Below are positions 57,157 to 64,000 of a stretch of 64,000 nt of DNA, piece by piece (position 1 is the stretch's first letter; the number at the start of each line of letters is the position of its first letter). Position numbers and translations under genes: made by a program. The DNA comes from Nostoc linckia NIES-25 (GTDB lineage Bacteria; Cyanobacteriota; Cyanobacteriia; Cyanobacteriales; Nostocaceae), in NCBI RefSeq assembly GCF_002368035.1, contig NZ_AP018222.1:3388534-3452533 (forward strand), given 5' to 3'. Below the pieces are notes generated by a model that searched no databases, was not told where the DNA came from, and saw only the letters and a list, made by a program, of their open reading frames with translations.

Positions 57157-57744
57157 ATGCCCTCTGGTCGGACGCACGATCGCATTACTCTATATTCTCT
57201 GCCTTTGGTGGCAAGTGTAACTTTCTGGCAAACTCGCAGTAGCAATGCAACTTTGTTGGTTGCGGGTGGGTTTTTGTTCGGCGGATTGATGTTTGGCCCG
57301 GATTTAGATATTTATTCTGTGCAGTACCAACGCTGGGGTTTCTTGCGTTGGATATGGTTACCTTATCAAAAAAGTCTCCGTCATCGCTCTTTTTTATCCC
57401 ACGGGCCGATTATTGGTACAACGCTACGGGTGCTTTATCTGGGATGTTTGCTTGCTGTTTTGGGAATTTTTGTTTTGGCAATTGGTCAAAAGTTGGGGAA
57501 TTTTAGTTTTAACTGGCAAGATTTTGGGAGAACTGTCGGGCGATCGCTCTTGGATTACGATACTGAATATGTCGCCCTTTTCTTGGGTTTAGAACTCGGT
57601 GCCATGAGCCATTCTCTCAGCGATTGGAGCGGTTCGGCATACAAGCGGTTTCAAAAACAGGGAATTCGTGGGTTGCTTCCCAGTGGCAAAATTAAAAAGC
57701 GTCAAGTTAGAAGTCGCGGTCATCGTTCTAGACCAAAAAAATAA
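57157..57744 (+). CDS. DUF2227 family putative metal-binding membrane protein
   Basis: A 195-residue protein starting MPSGRTHDRIT. Conserved His positions (GRTHD, KSLRHRSFLSHG, GAMSHSLSDW) and Asp (FGPDLDIYSVQY) could form a metal site. Three to four hydrophobic segments (about 25-45, 85-108, 140-155) suggest membrane association. This fits the DUF2227 metal-binding family, known mainly in cyanobacteria. The activity is not established. mazG follows 50 bases later. Confidence 0.82.
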   Translation: MPSGRTHDRITLYSLPLVASVTFWQTRSSNATLLVAGGFLFGGLMFGPDLDIYSVQYQRWGFLRWIWLPYQKSLRHRSFLSHGPIIGTTLRVLYLGCLLAVLGIFVLAIGQKLGNFSFNWQDFGRTVGRSLLDYDTEYVALFLGLELGAMSHSLSDWSGSAYKRFQKQGIRGLLPSGKIKKRQVRSRGHRSRPKK

Positions 57745-57794
57745 TTTTTTGAACGCAAAGGAACGCTGAGGGAAACGCAAAGGAACGCAAAGGT

Positions 57795-58622
57795 ATGGAA
57801 ATGAATCAAAATGAGGCTTTGGCAGCGTTACAAGAATTAATAGACGTTGTGGCGAAATTGCGATCGCCTGATGGTGGTTGCCCGTGGGATTTGGCGCAAA
57901 CTCCCGAAACGCTGACACCTTATGTAATCGAAGAAGCTTATGAAGTGGTGGATGCGATAAAAAATGGGGATAAGGAAGCGATCGCCGAAGAGTTGGGCGA
58001 TTTATTATTACAAGTAGTACTGCAAGCCCAAATCGCCAGCGAATCTGGGCAATTTTCCCTCAAAGAAATCGCTCAAGGCATTTCCCAAAAATTAATTCGC
58101 CGCCATCCCCATGTGTTTGGTGATGTGTCAGTGCAAAGCGTCGATGAGGTGCGGCAAAATTGGGAACAAATCAAAGCTGCGGAAAAAGGCGAATCATCTC
58201 CAGAAACTCAAAAACTCAGTGCTAAACTCAGTCGTTATGGACGTACCCTTCCCCCGTTAACTGCGGCGATGAAGATTTCTCAAAAAGCCGCAGCTGTAGG
58301 GTTTGAATGGGAAAACATTGATGGAGTCTGGGATAAATTTCATGAAGAATTAGCGGAATTTCAACAGGCTTTAGCTGAGGAAACACCAGCACGACAACAA
58401 GCAGAATTAGGTGATTTACTATTTGCGGTGATTCAACTTGCGCGTTGGCATAACCTTGACCCCAGCGCCGCTTTGCAAGGCACAAATGAGCGATTTGTCC
58501 AACGGTTAGGAAAAATGGAAGCAGTTGTTGACCGTCCTTTGAGTGATTACAGTTTGGATGAGTTAGAAAAATTGTGGCAAAAGGCAAAAATTCAACTTGC
58601 CCAAGAAGGGAGTGGGGAGTAG
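57795..58622 (+). CDS. mazG: Nucleoside triphosphate pyrophosphohydrolase MazG
   Basis: A 275-residue house-cleaning pyrophosphatase with two MazG domains. The first has SPDGGCPWDLAQTPETL, EEAYEVVDAI and EELGDLLLQVV with the Mg-binding ExxE...ExxD acidic set; the second has EELAEFQQALAE and ELGDLLFAVIQLARW. It removes pyrophosphate from abnormal nucleotides. Upstream, the AACGCAAAGG repeat at about 57756-57792 supplies an AAAGG ribosome site before the ATG. Full length. Confidence 0.93.
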   Translation: MEMNQNEALAALQELIDVVAKLRSPDGGCPWDLAQTPETLTPYVIEEAYEVVDAIKNGDKEAIAEELGDLLLQVVLQAQIASESGQFSLKEIAQGISQKLIRRHPHVFGDVSVQSVDEVRQNWEQIKAAEKGESSPETQKLSAKLSRYGRTLPPLTAAMKISQKAAAVGFEWENIDGVWDKFHEELAEFQQALAEETPARQQAELGDLLFAVIQLARWHNLDPSAALQGTNERFVQRLGKMEAVVDRPLSDYSLDELEKLWQKAKIQLAQEGSGE

Positions 58623-58772
58623 GGCATTGGACATGGGGTATGGGGAGATGGGGGGATGGGGAGATGAGGGGAAAGAAGAATTACTTTTTCTCGGTCGGTG
58701 AATCTGGGCTTCGCTCAATTTCCGTAAAGGCGAACCGCATCTGCCCATCTCCCCACCTCCCAATTCCCTTAT

Positions 58773-60029
58773 TCAAGATTCCTTAGCATCAAACCACTTA
58801 TCATATAAAGATTCATAAGTGCCATTTTCTTTGAGATTCAGCAAAGCTTTATTAATTGGTTTGCGGTAAGGACTGTTATTGGGTAAAACGATACCGTAGC
58901 TTTCTTCACGCAAAGTACTGCCAACAACTTGTACCTTGCCTTTGCCTTCATTGGCAGCATAATACAGAAGTACGGGTGCATCAAACACCACAGCATCAGC
59001 TTTTTTGGTCATTAGAGCAGTGTAAGCTTGCTCAATTTTAGGAACTTGTAGAACTGAAATATGATGTTCTCGCATGTATGCTGCGGCTGTGCTACCCGCA
59101 GTTGTGGCGACTATCTTACCGGGCAAATCATCAATACTTTTGATATCGCCTTGAAGTTGCTGCACTGTTAATGAGGTGGTTGCGGTGGCTGTAAAGTAGG
59201 CAGCGAAAAGCACTCCGATGAACATCCAGACAATACCTACTAAGCGTCCTACTACTCCTTTAGGCATTTCATCAGCTTGGGTTGCTAATGTGGCAGCTGC
59301 CCACCAACAGGCTTTAAAAATGCCAGGAAAGTATTCTTGGGGAACCATCCCTTCTTTATGATTGCGCTCAGATAACCAAATAATGTGGGCTGCTACGGCA
59401 ATTAGCACTAGGGCAATACCTATTACCTGAAAGAGGCTAGCGGAAAAAAACAGTTGGAAAATATTCGGAAAGCCACTGCTGTTGCTCTCTGGATTTCTGA
59501 CTAGAATTTGCAGCCCCCCAGCAAAAATTGGTAATGAAAAGTCAAAATACTGCTCGCGTTCGGCTGTAATGGAAATAGCTGCAATTCCAAGTTTGGCTTT
59601 GTTTTCCTGAATGCCAGCAAGCAGTTCCGACACAGTGGAATATTGAATAAATTTAGACTCTACACCCATTTCTTTAGCGATGCTGCGCCAAAGGTCAATA
59701 CTGAATCCCGATAGCTCATCTTTGTCTTGTATAACAAAGGGCGGTATGACTCGTGTAGCTACTAATAATGATTGTTGGGGTTGTGGTTGTTGGGTGAATC
59801 CTGGGGATGCGATTAACAAAAATGCCAGAATTGTACCTACTAATCCTATGCAGGTATACAGTAATACAGAACGTCTGGTTTGGTTTTTGCGGTTATGTCC
59901 GTGGAAATAGGCAATTCGGCTTTTCCTCCCAGCCATCACTTGGCAAAATCTAGCGGCGATCGCATTTATCATTGGAGTTATCTTGGGGTTGTGTGCTATG
60001 TCGTATTTATCATGCCCACCCCATAGCAA
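58773..60029 (-). CDS. GluR0-like prokaryotic ligand-gated channel homologue
   Basis: A 418-residue protein with the ionotropic glutamate receptor layout. A membrane segment or signal peptide lies at about 54-76, S1 at 86-180 (with R158 in ITAERE that binds the ligand carboxylate), M1 at 200-219, a pore loop at about 238-256, M3 at 262-286 and S2 at 296-410 (with D350 in VVFDAP). GluR0 has a K+ filter TVGYG; here the equivalent reads ATLATQADEMP, so potassium selectivity is not expected. M3 ends with AAYFTATATTSLTV, reminiscent of eukaryotic SYTANLAAFLTV. Start may be an inner Met (M20 or M32). It could be a channel, or an SBP that lost conductance. Confidence 0.82.
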   Translation of the reverse strand: MLWGGHDKYDIAHNPKITPMINAIAARFCQVMAGRKSRIAYFHGHNRKNQTRRSVLLYTCIGLVGTILAFLLIASPGFTQQPQPQQSLLVATRVIPPFVIQDKDELSGFSIDLWRSIAKEMGVESKFIQYSTVSELLAGIQENKAKLGIAAISITAEREQYFDFSLPIFAGGLQILVRNPESNSSGFPNIFQLFFSASLFQVIGIALVLIAVAAHIIWLSERNHKEGMVPQEYFPGIFKACWWAAATLATQADEMPKGVVGRLVGIVWMFIGVLFAAYFTATATTSLTVQQLQGDIKSIDDLPGKIVATTAGSTAAAYMREHHISVLQVPKIEQAYTALMTKKADAVVFDAPVLLYYAANEGKGKVQVVGSTLREESYGIVLPNNSPYRKPINKALLNLKENGTYESLYDKWFDAKES

Positions 60030-60581
60030 ATATCACATTGCTATCCCCCAAACATCGATTTTTTTCGATTTCGAGGGATAAACAACGCTACAGGCAGCTT
60101 GTACTGCTTAATCGACATCTGGGGTGTCTGCTTTTGAGACTTCGCAGATTATTTTACCTGTACTGGGATTAATTGTTGCAAATGGGCGATCGCTGATACT
60201 ACTTACCCATTCATTGTTAATCAGCGGTTGGGTTGGCCCAATTTTGACCTGTTATCCTGGTACTGTTGCTGTAACCATCAGGCCTCTTTAAGCTTTAGAA
60301 AAATTTACTTAAATCTATTTCTGATGTTTCTTGCTATACAACTATTTCCTAAGTTATTTTATAAAATCTTTAGTTTTGCTTTACAATATTATTTACATTT
60401 AAATGTTATACACGTATCTGAAAATTCAAATTTCAGATGACAAATAATAGAGAAAAATTCTTTGAATAAAGATTTTTCTTTCGCTCTATTGTGTTCTATC
60501 AATGGCTAGTTTCAGTTGTTTATTATTTTCCAGCAATGACGAACTTAACTTAATTGAGAATTTATTGGGGGAATACGCTAG
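60030..60581. other. Gene-free region with an aldehyde-dehydrogenase relic
   Basis: The left part holds the relic described at 60090-60278. The right part is AT-rich DNA with the likely promoter of the subtilase gene; I see nothing else. Confidence 0.6.
60090..60278 (-). pseudogene. Relic of an aldehyde dehydrogenase N-terminus
   Basis: From ATG 60278 the minus strand reads MVTATVPG, TAA, then QVKIGPTQPLINNEWV and FATINPSTGKIICEVSKAD, then DVD, TAA and AVQAA. This is the classic N-terminus of class 1/2 aldehyde dehydrogenases (LINNEWV...INPSTG...ADVDKAV). It is broken by in-frame TAA at codons 9 (60254-60252) and 57 (60110-60108). The rest of the gene is gone. The fragment is too short and interrupted to be functional. 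Confidence 0.75.
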
Positions 60582-62831
60582 ATGCCCGACCCTACTGTTT
60601 TAGATGCGAACTCCTTGAGTCTGTTGCCTACCGATCCTATTGCCAATTCTCATAGCGTTATTCTTGGCACATCAGATCTAGCGTTGTTATCCATTTCGGC
60701 AACAAGACAAGCCGAACTTTCTTTAAATTACGGGTTTAATATTGATGCCATTGACCAAGCACTGACTACCTTGAGTTTTCCAGCCACCCCAGATGAAACA
60801 GACCAAACAATAGCTGGAATTGATTATTTAACTGGACTTCCAGAAAACTATGCTAGTACTTCGGCTATTACTAGTTTGAGTACAGATGTTTCCTCCTCTA
60901 TTACTTCAGAAATTTCTGCTACTGTTGCCAGCAGTTTTATCAATGGACGATGGGCAACTGCACAAGGGGAATTTTGGGATGAACAAAAATGGTTAACAGG
61001 TGACTTCAACGGCGACGGGCGAGAAGATTTAGCAAAAGTTTTTAATGACGATACTAGAGCCGATATTGATGTTTACCTCTCCAACAATGGTAGCTTTACA
61101 AATGAGCGCTGGGCAACTCGACAAGGTGGATTTTGGAATAGTCAAAAATGGCTAGTTGGTGATTTTAATGGCGATGGGCGAGATGATTTAGCAAAAGTTT
61201 TTAATGAGGCTAGTCAAGCTAATATTGATGTTCATCTCTCCAGTGGTAGTAACTTTACAATTGGACGCTGGGCAACTCGACAAGGTGGATTTTGGAATAG
61301 TCAAAAATGGGTAGTTGGTGATTTTAATGGCGATGGACTAGATGATTTTGGCAATGTTTTTAATGATGCTAATCAAGCTAGTATTGATGTTCATCTATCC
61401 AATGGCAACAGCTTGGGAATTGCCCGTTGGGCAACTCAACAAGGTGGATTTTGGAACGAGCAAAAATGGTTAGCAGGAGACTTTAATGGCGATGGGCGAG
61501 ATGATTTAGCCAATGTCTTTAATGACACCAATCAAGCCAATATTGATGTACATCTATCCAATGGCAACAGCTTGGGAATTACCCGCTGGGCAACTCAACA
61601 AGGTGGATTTTGGGACGAGCAAAAATGGCTAGCAGGAGACTTTAATGGCGATGGGCAAGATGACTTAGCTAATGTCTTCAATGATACTAATCAAGCTAGT
61701 ATTGATGTTCATCTCTCTAGCAGGAGCAGCTTCACAAATCAGCGATGGGCAACTGCACAAGGTGGATTTTGGAACGAGCAAAAATGGCTAGCAAGCGACT
61801 TTAATGGCGATGGAAAAGATGATTTAGCCAATGTCTTCAATGAAGCTAACCAAGCTAGTATTGATGTTCATTCCGCCAACAGTTGGCCAAATTATAGCTT
61901 TATCAATGGTTATGGTTTAGTGAATGCTTCTGCTGCCGTCGCTAAAGCTATTGGTCAACCTAGCTTTTCGGGTATTCCCGATTTAGGTGGTAACAACTGG
62001 GGGGCAGATCTAATCAAAGCTCCGGAAGTCTGGGCGAAAGGCTATACAGGTCAGGGAGTAGTGGTTGCGGTATTAGATTCTGGCGTTGACTATAACCATT
62101 CAGATTTAAGTTCAAACATCTGGACAAATAGCGGAGAAATCCCTGACAACGGTATCGACGATGATGGCAATGGATACACTGATGATTTCTACGGCTGGAA
62201 TTTTATTTCTAACAATAACAATACTTTAGACGTTTACGGTCACGGTACTCATGTGGCTGGTACGATCGCAGCAGTTAACAATGATTTTGGAGTTACAGGC
62301 ATTGCCTATAACGCCAAAATTATGCCTGTGAAAGTGTTGGGTGATGATAACAAAGGCACTTATCCTGCTATTGCCCAAGGAGTTTATTACGCCGTCAATA
62401 ACGGAGCGAAAGTAATAAACATAAGTGTAGCTGGAACCGTTCCTGACAGTGGCTTAGAAGCAGCCATTCAATATGCCAATAGTCAAGGTGTAATTGTAGT
62501 TATGGCAGCAGCGAATTCAGGAGGTTCAACTCCTTTATACCCCGCTTACTATGCTACAAACTGGGGTTTAGCCGTTGGAGCAGTTGACAGCAATAACAAC
62601 CTAGCCTATTTCTCTAACCGAGCCGGAAGTGATTCCAGCATGGCTTATGTAACTGCGCCAGGGGTTAGCGTTTACTCTACGCTACCAAATCAAACCTACG
62701 GCTTTTATAATGGCACTTCTATGGCCGCTCCTCATGTATCAGGAGTAGCAGCCTTAATCCTCAGTGCCAATCCGAGTTTGACTGGCAGTCAAGTGCGGGA
62801 AATTATCACTCAAACTGCGGTTAATGTTTAG
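60582..62831 (+). CDS. Subtilase (S8) with six FG-GAP-like repeats ahead of the catalytic domain
   Basis: A 749-residue protease with no clear signal peptide. Residues 1-122 are a low-complexity head. Residues 123-440 are six tandem copies of a 53-residue unit (RWATQQGGFWNEQKW, GDFNGDGRDDLA), whose DxNxDG core is a calcium-binding FG-GAP/VCBS-like motif. A linker leads into the S8 domain (about 470-749). Catalytic residues are D499 (VLDSGVD), H554 (GHGTHVAG) and S713 (NGTSMAAPHVSG). The protease domain is complete. It is probably secreted or surface-bound through a non-classical route. Placement of repeats before the catalytic domain is unusual. Confidence 0.9.
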   Translation: MPDPTVLDANSLSLLPTDPIANSHSVILGTSDLALLSISATRQAELSLNYGFNIDAIDQALTTLSFPATPDETDQTIAGIDYLTGLPENYASTSAITSLSTDVSSSITSEISATVASSFINGRWATAQGEFWDEQKWLTGDFNGDGREDLAKVFNDDTRADIDVYLSNNGSFTNERWATRQGGFWNSQKWLVGDFNGDGRDDLAKVFNEASQANIDVHLSSGSNFTIGRWATRQGGFWNSQKWVVGDFNGDGLDDFGNVFNDANQASIDVHLSNGNSLGIARWATQQGGFWNEQKWLAGDFNGDGRDDLANVFNDTNQANIDVHLSNGNSLGITRWATQQGGFWDEQKWLAGDFNGDGQDDLANVFNDTNQASIDVHLSSRSSFTNQRWATAQGGFWNEQKWLASDFNGDGKDDLANVFNEANQASIDVHSANSWPNYSFINGYGLVNASAAVAKAIGQPSFSGIPDLGGNNWGADLIKAPEVWAKGYTGQGVVVAVLDSGVDYNHSDLSSNIWTNSGEIPDNGIDDDGNGYTDDFYGWNFISNNNNTLDVYGHGTHVAGTIAAVNNDFGVTGIAYNAKIMPVKVLGDDNKGTYPAIAQGVYYAVNNGAKVINISVAGTVPDSGLEAAIQYANSQGVIVVMAAANSGGSTPLYPAYYATNWGLAVGAVDSNNNLAYFSNRAGSDSSMAYVTAPGVSVYSTLPNQTYGFYNGTSMAAPHVSGVAALILSANPSLTGSQVREIITQTAVNV
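60948..61901 (+). repeat. Six tandem 159-bp coding repeats
   Basis: Exactly 954 bases, or six units of 159 bases, each starting at the Arg codon of RWAT (60948, 61107, 61266, 61425, 61584, 61743). No unit changes length, and identity is highest between units 4 and 5, so the array expanded recently in whole units. Confidence 0.95.
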
Positions 62832-62850
62832 GGTATAGGGAGCAGAAGAA

Positions 62851-62931
62851 CAGGGGGAAAGGGAAAGGGGTAAGGGGAAAAGGGAGATTAAATTTATTCC
62901 TTTTCCCTTTTCCCTTTAACCTTTTCCCCTG
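62851..62931. repeat. Polypurine/polypyrimidine inverted repeat
   Basis: A run of G and A (62851-62886, GGGGAAAGGGAAAGGGG type) is followed 10 bases later by a C/T run (62897-62931) that largely complements it. It lies between the subtilase stop and proA. It could serve as a terminator hairpin or form triplex DNA. Confidence 0.6.
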
Positions 62932-62988
62932 CCCAATGCCCAATCCCCAATATTGATACGATGAGGAAGTTGAAGGTTTTTTTGAAAT

Positions 62989-64000
62989 ATGACTACTTTT
63001 CAAGTTGGATCTTCCCTAATTACGATCGCAGCACAAACTCGCCAAGCTGCAAGTAAGCTGGCGATTCTCTCCACTGAGGCCAAAAATCAAGCGATTGAAG
63101 CGATCGCCCAGGCTTTAGAATCAGCTAAAGATGAAATTCTGGCAGCGAATATTGCTGATTGTGAAGCTGCTGTTGCGGCGGGAATTGCTAAACCGCTTTA
63201 TAAGCGCTTGGAGTTAGATGAACATAAATTAAGAGATGCGATCGCTGGGGTACGAGATGTTGGTAAACTAGCCGATCCTGTCGGTAAGGTGCAGATTCAC
63301 CGCGAACTTGACACTAATTTAATTCTCAAGCGCATTACTTGTCCTTTGGGTGTTTTAGGAATTATTTTTGAAGCGCGTCCAGAAGCGGCGATTCAAATTG
63401 TCTCTTTGGCAATTAAATCTGGAAACGGCGTCATCTTGAAAGGTGGCAAGGAAGCTGTACGTTCTTGTGAAGCGATAGTTAAGGCAATTAAACAAGGATT
63501 ATCTCATACTGCTGTTAATCCTGATGCGGTGCAGTTGCTCACAACAAGAGAGGAAACTCTGGAACTTTTGAAGTTAGATAAATATGTAGATTTAATTATT
63601 CCTAGAGGTTCTAATTCTTTTGTCAGGTTTGTGCAGGAAAATACACGCATTCCCGTACTCGGTCACGCTGATGGAATTTGTCATTTATATATAGATAAAG
63701 CAGCCGATCTTTCCATTGCCGTGCCAATCACAGTCGATGCCAAAGCTCAATATCCTGCTGTTTGTAATGCTATCGAAACTTTGCTCGTTCACTCAGCGAT
63801 AGCTCAAGAATTTTTACCAAAAGTTGCTGAGGCTTTAGCAGAACGCCATGTAGAATTAAGAGGTGATGAAAGTACCTTAGAAATTTTACCTCATATCAAT
63901 ACTGCAACAGAAATTGACTGGGAAACAGAATACAGCGATTATATTTTGTCGATTAAGATTGTAGACTCGATTGAAGATGCGATCGCTCATATCAACGAAT
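62989..64000 (+). CDS. proA: Gamma-glutamyl phosphate reductase, partial (runs off right edge)
   Basis: From ATG 62989 the frame stays open to the end of the window (337 codons), so the C-terminus is missing. It is the proline-pathway enzyme reducing glutamyl-5-phosphate to the semialdehyde with NADPH. Features: ITCPLGVLGIIFEARPEAAIQI, GNGVILKGGKEA, IIPRGSNSF, and the catalytic Cys C259 in QYPAVCNAIETLLVH. There is no proB in view. The start is set by the conserved FQVGSSLITIAAQTRQAA region. Confidence 0.95.
   Translation, partial: MTTFQVGSSLITIAAQTRQAASKLAILSTEAKNQAIEAIAQALESAKDEILAANIADCEAAVAAGIAKPLYKRLELDEHKLRDAIAGVRDVGKLADPVGKVQIHRELDTNLILKRITCPLGVLGIIFEARPEAAIQIVSLAIKSGNGVILKGGKEAVRSCEAIVKAIKQGLSHTAVNPDAVQLLTTREETLELLKLDKYVDLIIPRGSNSFVRFVQENTRIPVLGHADGICHLYIDKAADLSIAVPITVDAKAQYPAVCNAIETLLVHSAIAQEFLPKVAEALAERHVELRGDESTLEILPHINTATEIDWETEYSDYILSIKIVDSIEDAIAHINE

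Noticed and set aside
60948..61901. Possible CRISPR-like or non-coding tandem repeat
   Set aside because: The repeats stay in one open frame and encode a regular 53-residue unit within a protease.

Overview
The window is chromosomal DNA of a filamentous, very likely heterocyst-forming cyanobacterium (Nostocales, Nostoc/Anabaena-like). The reasons are an NtcA protein that reads like the Anabaena form, the cyanobacterial rbp-rpsU pair, many HIP1 octamers (GCGATCGC), heptameric short tandem repeats (GAGTTAT, TGACTAA, CCTCCTG) between genes, and small cyanobacterial families (DUF3084, DUF3146, DUF3153). Base composition is even and AT-leaning. No tRNA, rRNA, CRISPR array, intact transposase or prophage gene was recognised by eye.

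Layout. 0-7 kb: a truncated unknown gene, an amidase coupled to a Crp-family regulator, a GNAT acetyltransferase, a secreted EndoU-like nuclease, an aldo/keto reductase, and a membrane-protein gene broken by an in-frame TAA. 7.4-12.7 kb: housekeeping and regulation (DUF3146, YqgF-like nuclease, DUF3084 coiled-coil protein, ntcA with a GTAN8TAC site upstream, fabI, hisB). 12.9-30.2 kb: a Wzx/Wzy-type exopolysaccharide locus. An ABC ATPase, a Wza-type export protein and a secreted beta-helix protein lie on the plus strand. A minus-strand run holds the initiating sugar transferase, Wzx flippase, GT2, acyltransferase, Wzy polymerase, two GT4 enzymes and the Wzc-type tyrosine kinase. 31.7-37.7 kb: a two-module NRPS (A-PCP-C-A-PCP-TE) preceded by 1.5 kb without genes, then a GT39-like membrane glycosyltransferase.

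39-58.6 kb is ordinary metabolism and housekeeping: rsmI, a PfkB kinase, a CysQ-like phosphatase, rbp and rpsU, a flavoprotein, rubredoxin, an AI-2E family protein, pdxH, azoR, a DUF3153 lipoprotein, a TPR protein, argB, a periplasmic-binding protein, aroK, a metal-binding protein and mazG. Repeats interrupt it. 58.7-64 kb: a GluR0-like ligand-gated channel homologue without the TVGYG filter, an aldehyde-dehydrogenase relic, a subtilase with a six-copy FG-GAP-like array ahead of its catalytic domain, and proA running off the right edge.

The exopolysaccharide genes read as one pathway: WbaP-type initiation on undecaprenyl phosphate, glycosyl transfer and acylation, Wzx flipping, Wzy polymerisation, Wzc-controlled export through the Wza-type protein, and possible trimming by the beta-helix enzyme. 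The gene-free stretches are rich in MITE-like inverted-repeat elements (3001-3094, 3185-3334, 43394-43593, 48190-48386, a triple array at 54661-55056) and hold at least two gene relics. The best candidates for new biology are the channel with an altered pore, the repeat-interrupted subtilase, the orphan NRPS, and the hairpin over the rbp start. None was tested by database search; all calls come from reading the sequence.
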